A stretch of 64,000 nucleotides of DNA from Paenibacillus andongensis (GTDB lineage: Bacteria; Bacillota; Bacilli; Paenibacillales; NBRC-103111): assembly GCF_025369935.1 (NCBI RefSeq), contig NZ_CP104467.1, forward strand, positions 3,541,001 to 3,605,000, in the 5' to 3' direction. A program made the position numbers and the translations under genes. Numbering within the stretch: the first letter of the stretch is position 1; each line of letters begins with the position of its first letter. The notes beneath the pieces were generated by a model that made no database searches, was not told where the DNA came from, and saw nothing but the letters and a program-made list of their open reading frames with translations. Positions 35,928 through 45,735 of this stretch are shown here, one piece after another.

Positions 35928-36335
35928 ATGTCTTTGATAGACAAACCAAGTTGGAACTTGATGGAGCGATCACTGGATGCATCGACTCTAAGACAAAAGG
36001 TTGTAGCAAACAACGTAGCCAATGCGGATACACCCTTCTTCAAGCGTTCGGATGTCGTGTTCGAAGAACTTTTACAAGGTCAGATGGATTCTTCAACACC
36101 CTCTATAGAAGGTTATCGGACAGACCCTAGGCATTTCTTAATAGGGAAATCCACAAATCTGCCAAATTCAGAAATAAAAACAGATGAATCGACAGCAATT
36201 AACAACAACATGAACAATGTCGATATGGATTATGAAATGTCGTTAATGGCCAAAAATCAACTTAAATACAATGCAATGATTCAGCAAATGAACAGCGAGT
36301 TCAAAAAAATGCGCACAGTCTTAGGAGGGAAGTAA
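35928..36335 (+). CDS. flgB: Flagellar basal-body rod protein FlgB
   Basis: A 135-residue proximal rod subunit exported through the flagellar apparatus. The conserved rod signature is NVANADTPFFKRSDVVFEEL. It is the first gene of the fla/che operon. The ATG follows ACGGGGG at 9-bp spacing. It ends with a typical coiled helix that contributes to the rod. Confidence 0.96.
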   Translation: MSLIDKPSWNLMERSLDASTLRQKVVANNVANADTPFFKRSDVVFEELLQGQMDSSTPSIEGYRTDPRHFLIGKSTNLPNSEIKTDESTAINNNMNNVDMDYEMSLMAKNQLKYNAMIQQMNSEFKKMRTVLGGK

Positions 36336-36341
36336 TAACCA

Positions 36342-36791
36342 ATGAGGTTAACCAATGGATTTGACATCAGTTCATCGGCACTTACTGCTCAGCGATTAAG
36401 AATGGATGTTGTCTCTTCTAATATAGCGAATGCTGATACAACACGTGCAAAATTCGTAGATGGGAAATGGGTTCCCTATACAAGGAAGTTAGTTGCTTTC
36501 GAAACGAAGTCGCAGCCCAGCTTTGCGCAGTCGCTTAAATCAGCTATGGCTGATGGTACTGGCGAAGGTGTAAGGGTGAATAAAATTTTTGAAGATAAGT
36601 CACCATTGAAACAAGTGTATAACCCATCTCATCCAGATGCGGATGCCAATGGATTTGTTTATATGCCCAATGTCGATGTGCTTAAAGAAATGGTCGATAT
36701 GATCTCTGCTACTAGATCTTATGAAGCGAACGTAACTGCTCTTAATGCTAGTAAATCAATGATAACCAAAGCTTTGGAGATTGGTAGATAA
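36342..36791 (+). CDS. flgC: Flagellar basal-body rod protein FlgC
   Basis: A 149-residue rod subunit. N-terminal GFDISSSALTAQRLRMDVVSSNIANADTTR is the shared rod/hook motif, and the C-terminal YEANVTALNASKSMITKALE helix is typical. It starts 7 bp after flgB and its ribosome binding site (GGAGGGAAG) lies at the end of that gene. Confidence 0.97.
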   Translation: MRLTNGFDISSSALTAQRLRMDVVSSNIANADTTRAKFVDGKWVPYTRKLVAFETKSQPSFAQSLKSAMADGTGEGVRVNKIFEDKSPLKQVYNPSHPDADANGFVYMPNVDVLKEMVDMISATRSYEANVTALNASKSMITKALEIGR

Positions 36792-36811
36792 CCACTACAG
36801 GAGGTTGCATC

Positions 36812-37120
36812 ATGATTGACAAAATAAGTTACAGTCCACTAAACATCATGAGTTCCATTCAACCAAAGGATAACTCTGGTGAAGGGGCTGCTGACCTTGG
36901 CAAAAGATTCGGTTCGTTCCTGAATGACGCCATAACAAACTTAAACACACAACAACAGCAAGTGGACAATTTGAATCAGAGTTTCATCAAAGGTGAGCTT
37001 TCCGATGTTCATCAATTGACAATAGCCTCTGAGAAAGCATCGCTAGGGCTTGAGTTGACTGTTCAAGTCAGAAACAAAGTCCTTGAAGCATACCAAGAAA
37101 TGATGAGAATGCAGCTGTGA
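36812..37120 (+). CDS. fliE: Flagellar hook-basal body protein FliE
   Basis: A 102-residue adaptor between the MS-ring and the rod. C-terminal ASEKASLGLELTVQVRNKVLEAYQEMMRMQ is diagnostic. Ribosome binding site CAGGAGG at 8-bp spacing. Confidence 0.96.
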   Translation: MIDKISYSPLNIMSSIQPKDNSGEGAADLGKRFGSFLNDAITNLNTQQQQVDNLNQSFIKGELSDVHQLTIASEKASLGLELTVQVRNKVLEAYQEMMRMQL

Positions 37121-37163
37121 TTGACTTAGATGCTGCTAAATTTTGGTTCGATGAGGTGACAGA

Positions 37164-38747
37164 GTGAACGAGAACCTGCTCCAGTACTGGGAAAAGGTGA
37201 AGCAATATTGGAATCGTTATAGTAGAACAACGAAAATCACTTTTATAGCAACGGTTGTCCTACTGATTCTTACTGCGGCAATTATAAGTATTAATTTATC
37301 AAAAACGGAGTATTCACTCGCATTTACGGAATTACAGCCAAGTGATGCTTCAGCGATCAAGTCATATCTGGATACAGCAAAGATTCCGTATCATCTTAGC
37401 GCTGATGGTAAAAGTATAGAAGTGCCAACAAGTGAAGTAGCAAATGTAAAGCTTGGTGTTGAGTCCCAAGGTTTAAATAAGAACGGCTCTTTAGGCTTTG
37501 GCGCATTTAGCGATAGCAGTTCATTTGGTATTACAGACAACGAATTCAAAGTCAAATACTTGAACGCGATTCAAGGCGAGCTTCAACAGTTGATTAACGC
37601 GAATCAAGCAATCGCAAGTTCTAAAGTTCTCATTTCTCTTCCAGAAGAAGGACCTTTCTTACAACAGCAGCAAGAGAAAGCAACGGCATCTGTTGTCGTG
37701 CAGACGAAACAGGGCTACACATTAGATCAAGCAAAGGTTGATACGATTTATAACTTAGTTTCGCATAGTGTTAAGAATCTTCCTTTAGAGAATATTACGA
37801 TCTCTGACCAATATGGACAAAGTCTTGTATCTTCGAAGGTCGGCGGGACGTCATCAACGAGTTTAGTAAGTAGTCAAGCAGATATTAATAACCAATTCCG
37901 AAATGATTTACAGAAGAATATTAATACGATGCTGGGTACGATGTTTGGCCGTGATAAAGTAAATGTAAGTGTATTCTCTACAATGAATTTTGATCAAAAG
38001 AAAAGTAAAGAACAGCTAGTCAGTGCCCCGAACCAAGTGGATCAAAAAGGGCTGGAAATTTCTCTGCAAGAAGCAAGTGAGTCGTATCAGAACAATGGTG
38101 CAGATACAGGCGGTGTACCAGGTACAGGGACTACAGATGTTCCAGGCTATCCAGGGGCGGCCAGCTCAGGCAAATCTAACTCAGAGAAAAATAATAAGAC
38201 TGTCAATTATGAAGTCAATCGAATTACAAACGATATTATCTCTACGCCTTATGTTGTAAAAGACTTAAGTATAAATGTAGGGATTGAGCCTCCGGTTAAA
38301 GATGATCCCAACTCATTAACGGCTGAGACCAAGGCCGCGGTGCAAAGTGCACTAGTAAATATCGTTAGAACCGCTCTAGCAGATAATAAGGTTACATATA
38401 CAGACGCAGATTTACAGAAAAAAGTTACGGTATTCGCACATTCTTTTGCAAGACCTACGGATACACTTGCTTCGAAAACAACTACATACTTGACGTATGC
38501 AGGCTTAGCACTAGCGGCACTGGCAATTGGATTAATTGCAGGGTTCGCTATTAGAAAACGTAGAAAAGCTGCGCAGCAACAATTGGATCAAGAAATGAAT
38601 ATCGCAGCTGGTAAAGCAGAGCTTCCTACGATTGATATCGAAAATGTTACGAATGAAAATCAAGTACGCAAGCAGTTAGAGACTCTTGCAAAAAAGCGAC
38701 CAGAAGACTTTGTCAATTTGCTTCGTACATGGTTAGTAGACGAATAG
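37164..38747 (+). CDS. fliF: MS-ring protein FliF
   Basis: A 527-residue inner-membrane ring. One membrane helix near 25-43, a large periplasm-side region with the secretin-like ring-building motifs, a Gly/Pro/Thr-rich insert (about 315-350), a second membrane helix near 440-460 and a cytoplasmic tail ending RPEDFVNLLRTWLVDE that binds FliG. It starts at GTG 37164 after GAGGTGA. Confidence 0.96.
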   Translation: MNENLLQYWEKVKQYWNRYSRTTKITFIATVVLLILTAAIISINLSKTEYSLAFTELQPSDASAIKSYLDTAKIPYHLSADGKSIEVPTSEVANVKLGVESQGLNKNGSLGFGAFSDSSSFGITDNEFKVKYLNAIQGELQQLINANQAIASSKVLISLPEEGPFLQQQQEKATASVVVQTKQGYTLDQAKVDTIYNLVSHSVKNLPLENITISDQYGQSLVSSKVGGTSSTSLVSSQADINNQFRNDLQKNINTMLGTMFGRDKVNVSVFSTMNFDQKKSKEQLVSAPNQVDQKGLEISLQEASESYQNNGADTGGVPGTGTTDVPGYPGAASSGKSNSEKNNKTVNYEVNRITNDIISTPYVVKDLSINVGIEPPVKDDPNSLTAETKAAVQSALVNIVRTALADNKVTYTDADLQKKVTVFAHSFARPTDTLASKTTTYLTYAGLALAALAIGLIAGFAIRKRRKAAQQQLDQEMNIAAGKAELPTIDIENVTNENQVRKQLETLAKKRPEDFVNLLRTWLVDE

Positions 38748-38759
38748 GGGTGCACTTGT

Positions 38760-39776
38760 ATGGCTAAAGCTGCTCTGCAAGGGTTAACAGGACGACAAAA
38801 GGCAGCCATTCTTTTGATCAGTTTAGGCCCTGAGGTGTCTGCTCAAATATTTAAACACTTGAGAGAAGAAGAGATTGAGCAATTAACGTTAGAAATTGCG
38901 AATGTTAGAAAAGTAGATTCTTATGAAAAAGAAGCTATTTTATCTGAATTTCATCAGATATGCTTAGCCCAAGAATTTATTTCTCAAGGTGGTATTTCAT
39001 ACGCCAAGGATATTTTGGAAAAGGCGTTGGGATCTCAAAAAGCGCTTGACATCATCAATCGTTTGACAGCCACTCTGCAAGTGAGACCTTTCGATTTTGC
39101 AAGAAAAGCAGATCCTGCGCAAATTCTAAACTTCATTCAAAATGAGAATTCACAGACAATCGCTTTAGTTTTGTCTTATTTGCAGGCAGATCAAGCTTCA
39201 ATCATCTTGTCTTCATTACCACAGGAAAAGCAAGCTGATGTTGCTAAGCGTATTGCACTCATGGATAGCACCTCTCCTGAAGTCATTAGTCAGGTAGAAC
39301 GCGTCCTTGAACAAAAGCTATCTTCAACGGTAACTCAGGATTACACAAATGCAGGTGGTATTGCTTCCATCGTTCAAATTCTGAATGGTGTCGATCGGGG
39401 TACAGAGCGAACCATTCTTGATTCCCTTGAAATTCAGGATCCGGAACTTGCGGAAGAAATTAAGAAGCGGATGTTTGTCTTCGAAGATATTGTCAATATC
39501 GACAATCGTTCCATTCAGCGAATTATTCGCGACATTGAGAATGCGGATTTACAACTTGCTCTTAAAGTTGCAAGCGAAGAAGTTCGCGATGCCTTGTTCA
39601 AGAATATGTCCAAACGTATGGCGGATACCTTTAAGGAAGAAATGGAATTTATGGGACCTGTGCGTTTACGTGATGTTGAAGAAGCTCAGACCCGGATTGT
39701 TGCAACGATTCGCCGCTTAGAAGAATCTGGCGAAATCATCATCGCACGTGGTGGAGGAGATGATATTATTGTCTAA
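38760..39776 (+). CDS. fliG: Flagellar motor switch protein FliG
   Basis: A 338-residue rotor protein that interacts with the MS-ring (FliF), FliM/FliY and the stators. N-terminal LTGRQKAAILLISLGPEVSA is typical, armadillo-like repeats follow, and the C-terminal torque domain has the charged helix region around VRLRDVEEAQTRIVATIRRL. fliH begins within the last codons of fliG. Confidence 0.97.
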   Translation: MAKAALQGLTGRQKAAILLISLGPEVSAQIFKHLREEEIEQLTLEIANVRKVDSYEKEAILSEFHQICLAQEFISQGGISYAKDILEKALGSQKALDIINRLTATLQVRPFDFARKADPAQILNFIQNENSQTIALVLSYLQADQASIILSSLPQEKQADVAKRIALMDSTSPEVISQVERVLEQKLSSTVTQDYTNAGGIASIVQILNGVDRGTERTILDSLEIQDPELAEEIKKRMFVFEDIVNIDNRSIQRIIRDIENADLQLALKVASEEVRDALFKNMSKRMADTFKEEMEFMGPVRLRDVEEAQTRIVATIRRLEESGEIIIARGGGDDIIV

Positions 39777-40602
39777 TGTCATTAAATCATTCGCTTATTT
39801 TCCATTAGATGATAAGAAATTAGTAGAAACGATATCTCCTCTTGAATTATTACGCGCTGGTATGTTAACGGATGAAGCCAATCAATTGACTCCTGAACAG
39901 CAGCAGGAACTAACAGAAGCTACAAGTATGAAGGAGCAGATCCTACAAGACGCTGAAGCTTTTGCCCATGAACAAATCGATCAGGCGATGCGAGAGTGTG
40001 CAGCGCTTAAAGAACAAACGCATGCAGAAATCACGAGTTGGTGGGAGAGTCGCCGTGCTGAGGATGAAGAGCACATTGCGCTATCCAGGCAATCAGGATT
40101 CGATGAGGGCTATGAACAAGGGATTGCTCAAGCCGAAGCTAATCTCCGACAAGAATACGGTGAGATGTTAACAGAGGCTCGAACCATTTTAGAACAAGCC
40201 TACAAGCTTAAGCAGCAAATTATTCAAGAATCTGAACCATTCTTAATTGAGCTTAGTACTTCCATTGCTGAGAAAGTAATTGGACGTCAGTTAACTTTGA
40301 ATCCAGAATGGGTCATTGATTTAATTCAGATGGTACTTTCACGTAGACGAGAAAAAGGAATTATCGCGCTTTGTGTAGCACCTTCACAGTTTGCATATAT
40401 CCAAGATGCACGCGAAGAGTTACTAACTTCCATTGATTCACAAGCGGAATTGCAAATTATTCCAGACTCTACCGTACAAGACCGTGGATGTGTGATACGT
40501 TCCTCATTTGGAAGCATTGATGCCAGAATTGATACTCAGTTAAAAGAGATTAAGTCTGCGTTAAGACAATTGGCAACTCAAAGTGAGGTATCCGAGTCAT
40601 GA
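39769..40602 (+). CDS. fliH: Flagellar export ATPase regulator FliH
   Basis: A 277-residue peripheral stalk-like protein that binds FliI. A long, Glu/Gln-rich coiled coil covers about residues 40-165, including GFDEGYEQGIAQAEANLRQE (GxxxG-type repeats), followed by the globular C-terminal domain LSTSIAEKVIGRQLTLNPEW. Start choice: GGAGGAG at 39753-39759 sits on the upstream in-frame GTG/ATG codons, so TTG 39769 (MSNVIKSFAYFP), 9 bp after it, is preferred. It overlaps fliG by 8 bp and fliI by 4 bp. Confidence 0.88.
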   Translation: MSNVIKSFAYFPLDDKKLVETISPLELLRAGMLTDEANQLTPEQQQELTEATSMKEQILQDAEAFAHEQIDQAMRECAALKEQTHAEITSWWESRRAEDEEHIALSRQSGFDEGYEQGIAQAEANLRQEYGEMLTEARTILEQAYKLKQQIIQESEPFLIELSTSIAEKVIGRQLTLNPEWVIDLIQMVLSRRREKGIIALCVAPSQFAYIQDAREELLTSIDSQAELQIIPDSTVQDRGCVIRSSFGSIDARIDTQLKEIKSALRQLATQSEVSES

Positions 40603-41924
40603 GCAGCAAGCAGCCTAATGCTGATAAATACAAGGAGCATCTACATTCGATTGATCCGATCCGAGTTAACGGTAAAGTGACGCAAGTGATAGGTCTGACA
40701 GTTGAGTCAGAAGGTCCTGATGTGAGCATTGGCGATCTTTGCTATATCTATCCGCACAAGTCTAACAAGCCGTTAAAGGCTGAGGTCGTTGGATTTCGCA
40801 GCAATAAAGTAATTCTGATGCCACTCGGTGATTTGGATGCAATAGGTCCTGGATGCGATGTCGTAGGTACAGGCAAGCCGCTTACTGTTCAAGTTGGCCA
40901 TGAGCTGCTTGGTAAGGTTTTAGATGGTTTGGGTCAACCCTTAGATGGTTCATTCTTACCCTCTAGAATGGCACAATATTCTACGAATAATGTACCCGGA
41001 AACCCGCTAACACGTCCGCGCGTTCTGAATCCAATTTCGGTTGGTGTTCGCTGCATTGATGGCCTATTAACGATTGGTAAGGGTCAGCGTGTCGGTATTT
41101 TCGCTGGTTCTGGTGTAGGTAAAAGTACTTTAATGGGTATGATTGCTCGTAATACATCCGCTGATGTTAATGTCATTGCTCTTATTGGTGAGCGTGGTAG
41201 AGAAGTTCTAGACTTTATCGAAAGAGATTTAGGTCCTGAAGGACTTGCTAGATCCGTTGTGATTGTTGCAACCTCGGATCAACCTGCTTTGATTCGAATC
41301 AAAGGTGCGATGATCGCTACTAGTATTGCCGAGTATTTCCGAGATCGCGGCTTAAATGTCATGATGATGATGGATTCAGTCACTCGTTTTGCAATGGCTC
41401 AGCGTGAGGTCGGACTTGCTGTTGGAGAACCTCCAGCTACACGTGGTTATACGCCTTCGGTTTTTGCCATGCTGCCAAGGCTTCTAGAACGTTCAGGTAC
41501 GGGACCAAAGGGCTCCATTACCGCTTTTTATACCGTGCTTGTAGACGGGGATGACATGAATGAACCTATCGCTGATGCAGTACGAGGTATTCTGGACGGA
41601 CATATTGTCCTGAATCGCAACATTGCTAATAAGGGTCATTACCCAGCCATCGATGTTTTATCCAGCGTAAGCCGAGTCATGAAAGAAATTGTTCCTACAG
41701 AACACATGGAAGCAGCGGATCAATTGAAGCGACTTCTTTCTATATATAAAGATTCGGAAGATCTTATCAATATAGGGGCATACCAAAAAGGTTCTAACCC
41801 AAATATTGATATCGCTATGGATAATATCGAGGCTATATGGGATTTCACGAAGCAAAAAACTTCTGAGAAGTTAACGTTTGAAGAAGCTCAAGAACGTTTG
41901 ATTCATGAATTTTATAAGGGATGA
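40599..41924 (+). CDS. fliI: Flagellar export ATPase FliI
   Basis: A 441-residue F1-beta-like ATPase that prepares export substrates. Walker A is AGSGVGKST (169-177), the Walker B-like strand is VMMMMDSVTRFAMAQREV, and GEPPATRGYTPSVFAMLPRLLERSG is the family signature. It is coupled to fliH by a 4-bp overlap. Confidence 0.98.
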   Translation: MSSKQPNADKYKEHLHSIDPIRVNGKVTQVIGLTVESEGPDVSIGDLCYIYPHKSNKPLKAEVVGFRSNKVILMPLGDLDAIGPGCDVVGTGKPLTVQVGHELLGKVLDGLGQPLDGSFLPSRMAQYSTNNVPGNPLTRPRVLNPISVGVRCIDGLLTIGKGQRVGIFAGSGVGKSTLMGMIARNTSADVNVIALIGERGREVLDFIERDLGPEGLARSVVIVATSDQPALIRIKGAMIATSIAEYFRDRGLNVMMMMDSVTRFAMAQREVGLAVGEPPATRGYTPSVFAMLPRLLERSGTGPKGSITAFYTVLVDGDDMNEPIADAVRGILDGHIVLNRNIANKGHYPAIDVLSSVSRVMKEIVPTEHMEAADQLKRLLSIYKDSEDLINIGAYQKGSNPNIDIAMDNIEAIWDFTKQKTSEKLTFEEAQERLIHEFYKG

Positions 41925-41933
41925 GGCTCCTGA

Positions 41934-42377
41934 ATGAATTTTCGTTATTCTTTCCAGCAAATTGTCGATTTGAAAAACAATGAACGAACACAGGCAGAGT
42001 GGATACTGTCTGAGGCAATGGGGCAGCTAAGGAACGAAGAAACGAGCTTGCATGGATTGTTTGAGCAAAAAGATAGCCTTCATAACGAAATGGCAAATGT
42101 ATCTAGCGGTTCGGTATCTATTTCCAAGATGCTGTTAATGCAAAATTACATGAACCATGTTGATCAACAGATCGCCCGCAAATATCTGGATGTGCAGCAA
42201 GCACAGCATGTCGTGCTCAAAAAGCAGGAACATCTTTCGGAAAGAATGATTGATGAGAAAGTATGGTCAAAGGCAAGAGAGAAGGCTTATAACCAATTTC
42301 AATCCTTTGTCGCTAAAAAAGAGCAAGAAGCTCTAGATGAAATGGCCACCAACCGTTTCAGGCGACTAACGTATTGA
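41934..42377 (+). CDS. fliJ: Flagellar export chaperone FliJ
   Basis: A 147-residue all-helical, coiled-coil protein, the gamma-like stalk of the FliI hexamer and a link to FlhA. N-terminal FRYSFQQIVDLKNNERTQAE and a long heptad pattern throughout; position right after fliI supports the call. Ribosome binding site GATGAGGCTCC is moderate. Confidence 0.92.
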   Translation: MNFRYSFQQIVDLKNNERTQAEWILSEAMGQLRNEETSLHGLFEQKDSLHNEMANVSSGSVSISKMLLMQNYMNHVDQQIARKYLDVQQAQHVVLKKQEHLSERMIDEKVWSKAREKAYNQFQSFVAKKEQEALDEMATNRFRRLTY

Positions 42378-42401
42378 GGAAGGTAAAGGAGGGAAGAGGA
42401 G

Positions 42402-43310
42402 ATGGCCGATACAAGCATAGAGGGTGCATCTTATAGTGCACTGGAACGATTTCTGATATGGTTTGTCATCCCCTTTGTGTTTACGGCAGTTTTGCTCTTC
42501 GTGCTGTTGTCAATTTTTGATTATGATATTAAGAGCAGTATACAGAAGGTGCTGCACAATACACCGGTCATTGGGGCAATCGTCCCTGCTCCCAAAGAAA
42601 AAGCAGTAGTGACGAGTGATGGTAAAGCACCGACTTCTGAGCAAAGCATCAAGATTAAAGATGAAGAGATTACGAAGCTAAACGCAAGAATTGCTGAACT
42701 TCAAACAGCTTTGCAGAAAGCTGATTCGACAACCGAGCAGAAGGATACTTCATTGAAAGATGCTCAGGCGAAGTTAACTGATTTGGAAGAGAAGCTGAAA
42801 AGTAAAACTCAAACCGAAGAAGAATATAACAATCAAATTACTCAACTTGCGAATATGTACGCAAAAATGAATCCTAGTAAAGCTGCCCCTATCATTGAAG
42901 CATTGACACCAAAAGAAATGGTTCTTGTGTTTTCTATGATGAAAGCAGATAGTCGCGGAGCTATTCTTGAAAAAATGACCCCTGCTAAAGCGGCGGAGGC
43001 TTCTATTGGAGTTAAAGATGTTGTTCCTGTTCGTGATAAAGAAATTGCTGCCTTGCAAGAGAGATTGGCAACGAATGGAGCGACGAAAACTGTAACTTTC
43101 GTAAGTAAAACAGATTTAGGGCAAACTTTTGCCAACATGACACCGAAAAGCGCTTCCAACGTCCTGCTGGAAATGAATAAATCTAACCCTGATAAAGTGT
43201 TAGCAATTCTCAGCGGGATGGATAACGCTTCTCGTTCTAAAGTAATGTCTTCATTGTCAGACGCAAATAAAGAAATCGCTGCTTCAATTTCAGCTAAACT
43301 TGTTCAGTAA
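42402..43310 (+). CDS. MotE-like flagellar operon protein (YlxF)
   Basis: A 302-residue bitopic protein in the position of B. subtilis ylxF. One N-terminal membrane helix (about 15-42, LIWFVIPFVFTAVLLFVLLS), a coiled coil (about 80-140, KIKDEEITKLNARIAELQ), and a C-terminal MgtE-N-like helical repeat region (KMNPSKAAPIIEALTPKEM; FANMTPKSASNVLLEM). MotE proteins assist stator or export-chaperone function in other bacteria. The exact role here is not known. Confidence 0.8.
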   Translation: MADTSIEGASYSALERFLIWFVIPFVFTAVLLFVLLSIFDYDIKSSIQKVLHNTPVIGAIVPAPKEKAVVTSDGKAPTSEQSIKIKDEEITKLNARIAELQTALQKADSTTEQKDTSLKDAQAKLTDLEEKLKSKTQTEEEYNNQITQLANMYAKMNPSKAAPIIEALTPKEMVLVFSMMKADSRGAILEKMTPAKAAEASIGVKDVVPVRDKEIAALQERLATNGATKTVTFVSKTDLGQTFANMTPKSASNVLLEMNKSNPDKVLAILSGMDNASRSKVMSSLSDANKEIAASISAKLVQ

Positions 43311-43343
43311 TGTCAATTGATTTCACGAAGGGAGGTGAAAAAA

Positions 43344-44783
43344 ATGGACGTTCAAATGCCAACAGTACCTACTGGAAACAATGCGGCTTCATCAGCAACA
43401 GGTAAAGCAAGTACGACTGAAACGGCTACCAAAGATACTTCTTTTAATCAAGTCTTAGATGGTCAAATTGTACAAGAGAGTGCTTCTGGTGATGCCAATG
43501 CATCTGATCCAGCTCTTTCTTTGAACATGCTGCTTCAAATGCTTCAAAGCTTGGTAATGCCCCTTCAAGGTGCCGCTGTACAGCAGGTTGAACAAGGAAC
43601 GGAAGATCAACCTCTACCAGAAATGCTTTTGGAGGCAATGAACAGTAATCCTAAGCTAGCTGAACAATTATTACAAGGCCAGAACGTAAAGAAGTGGTTC
43701 GAAGATGCTGAGCAGTTGTTAAGTACACTTGGCGATGCACAATCTAACGCAGCTTTCACTCTACCGAATGGATTGAATCATCAGCCAGCAGATACTTTAA
43801 ACTTGCAGGCCCAGAATACTTTGCTTACATTGACAACTTTGACTAAACAGCAGCCTGACAATCCTATTTTGAAGTTTTTGAACCAAGACTTACTTAACAC
43901 GATTGAGCCTTTGCTTCCAGAGTTAATGGCGACATTGAAAGGACCAGCTTCAATAACAGATGCAGCAACAAAAGCACCCAAAGCTACTGAAGGTTTGGTA
44001 GAAGTAAGTAAGAGTGATACAACATCTGTTAACAGAGCTAATCATGTTAAAAAGGCAAGTAAGCCAGGTGTTGAGCAGAAGATTGATGGTGATTCATTTA
44101 CACTCATGCAACCTACAAAGTCCAAGCTTGAGCTTTTAGCAATGAAAAATGTACTTCACGCACCAGTTGTAGAGTCTACTACAGCGTCCGAAGAATCATT
44201 TGTAGCCTTGGTTGATTTGCCGACTGAAGATGCTCCAACAACGAATTCCATCGTTACGATCGGTGATCTGCAGAAAGCGCAACAAGCTATTCCAATTGAT
44301 AAAGTGGCAACAACCACAATTAATGCGGCGAATTTTACTGAAGAAATGACAGAGCATGTATTGAAGAACATGAAGATAACGATGGCTGGCGGTTTTTCTG
44401 AAGCTAAACTATCTTTATTCCCTAAAAATCTCGGTCATATTGATGTAAGAATTTCGATGCAGGATGGTCAACTGGTAGCTCAATTTGCAGCTGATTCCTT
44501 AGCAGGTAAGCAGATGTTGGAAAGTCAGCTTCCGCAGTTAAGGCAAGCACTTCAAACACAAGGTTTGCAAGTTGAGAAGCTTGAGGTCACTCAAAACCAA
44601 AACATGCAATCCAGTATGTTCCAAGATCAACGTCAACAGCAACCGTTTAGTCAATCACAGCATCAAAATAAAAATCGTTCAAGTGACTATGAAGGCGATT
44701 CTCTTGATTTTGGCCAAGAAATTGAGAATGTTGCACAAGTTCGAACAGCAGTTAACGGAAATTCATTCGATGTTATTGCTTAA
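43344..44783 (+). CDS. fliK: Flagellar hook-length control protein FliK
   Basis: A 479-residue secreted ruler. A long, polar, low-complexity N-terminal part is followed by the Flg_hook domain at about 350-430 (GGFSEAKLSLFPKNLGHIDV, then SQLPQLRQALQTQGLQVEKL), which contacts FlhB to switch export from hook to filament. The tail is Gln-rich. The GGGAGGTGA at 43330-43338 fixes ATG 43344; an in-frame TTG at 43317 is upstream of it. FlhB is at 52593. Confidence 0.93.
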   Translation: MDVQMPTVPTGNNAASSATGKASTTETATKDTSFNQVLDGQIVQESASGDANASDPALSLNMLLQMLQSLVMPLQGAAVQQVEQGTEDQPLPEMLLEAMNSNPKLAEQLLQGQNVKKWFEDAEQLLSTLGDAQSNAAFTLPNGLNHQPADTLNLQAQNTLLTLTTLTKQQPDNPILKFLNQDLLNTIEPLLPELMATLKGPASITDAATKAPKATEGLVEVSKSDTTSVNRANHVKKASKPGVEQKIDGDSFTLMQPTKSKLELLAMKNVLHAPVVESTTASEESFVALVDLPTEDAPTTNSIVTIGDLQKAQQAIPIDKVATTTINAANFTEEMTEHVLKNMKITMAGGFSEAKLSLFPKNLGHIDVRISMQDGQLVAQFAADSLAGKQMLESQLPQLRQALQTQGLQVEKLEVTQNQNMQSSMFQDQRQQQPFSQSQHQNKNRSSDYEGDSLDFGQEIENVAQVRTAVNGNSFDVIA

Positions 44784-44818
44784 TTAGTCATCAATGTGAT
44801 TCAGCTGGAGGTGAAAAT

Positions 44819-45262
44819 GTGGCTACAAGCCCGATATCAGGTAATGTTTCGGATTTGATCAATTCCGGAAATAAAGCAAAATCGAAAGATAATGACAACA
44901 AAACGTTAGGCAAGGATGATTTCCTTAAAATCTTGATTACTCAACTTCAAAATCAAGATCCGACGCAACCTTTACAAGATAAAGAGTTTATTGCACAAAT
45001 GGCGCAATTCACATCCGTAGAGCAACTGACCAATATGGCTGGTGAAATGAAATTAATGCGTCAATCTCTTGGTTTTGTTTCGGGATTAATCGGTAAATCA
45101 ATCACATGGACGGAGATTGACTCTTCAGGAGCATCGGTTGAAAAGTCTGGTGTTGTTGATTCCATCTCATTTAAAGACGGAAATCAATTCGCGAATGTGA
45201 AGGGAGTGGAAATTTCTCTGGACAAGCTCAAGAAAATTGAGAATGCCAGCGAAACCAAATGA
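44819..45262 (+). CDS. flgD: Flagellar hook cap / assembly protein FlgD
   Basis: A 147-residue FlgD of the short Bacillus type. The conserved LGKDDFLKILITQLQNQDPT and MAQFTSVEQLTNM motifs are present; the Ig-like C-terminal domains of proteobacterial FlgD are missing. GTG 44819 starts 4 bp after GGAGGTGA; the ATG at 44817 is out of frame. It overlaps the next gene by 4 bp. Confidence 0.95.
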   Translation: MATSPISGNVSDLINSGNKAKSKDNDNKTLGKDDFLKILITQLQNQDPTQPLQDKEFIAQMAQFTSVEQLTNMAGEMKLMRQSLGFVSGLIGKSITWTEIDSSGASVEKSGVVDSISFKDGNQFANVKGVEISLDKLKKIENASETK

Positions 45263-45645
45263 CAGAGAGAATATCCTTAGGGCAGCTTTATCCTAATGCG
45301 GTTTCTCCAGCGTCTACGAGACGAACACCTGTACAGCAGCCGGTCACCCAATCCGGTAATCCTACTTTTCAGAAACTTCTTCAGGAGCAACTTGTTCGTT
45401 TCAGTCATCATGCAGAGGTTAGACTGAAAGAGAGAGGCATTCAACTAAAGCCCGAGCAATTGGATAAGCTTAGTACAGCCATCGATAAGGTAGCCGCAAA
45501 AGGTGCTAAGGATGCACTTATGATTTTAGGTGGAAATGCTTTAATTGTTAATGTTCCCAACCGAACTGTTGTGACGGCGCTTGATGGAAACGCGATGAAT
45601 GAACATGTATTTACGCAAATAGACAGTGCCATTATTATTTCTTAA
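45259..45645 (+). CDS. Flagellar operon protein, TIGR02530 type
   Basis: A 128-residue protein of the conserved flagellar-operon family found between flgD and flgE in Bacillota. Characteristic stretch: FSHHAEVRLKERGIQLKPEQ, then ALIVNVPNRTVVTALDG. Function unknown; a regulatory or chaperone role in hook assembly has been suggested from its position. It is translationally coupled to flgD. Confidence 0.85.
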   Translation: MTERISLGQLYPNAVSPASTRRTPVQQPVTQSGNPTFQKLLQEQLVRFSHHAEVRLKERGIQLKPEQLDKLSTAIDKVAAKGAKDALMILGGNALIVNVPNRTVVTALDGNAMNEHVFTQIDSAIIIS

Positions 45646-45735
45646 CCATCAGGCTCGACCGTGCAGGAAGCCTGGGGCTGTGGAACGATTGAAGCAGCTC
45701 ATTATATTTATATCCGATTAGGAGGCCTATTATAG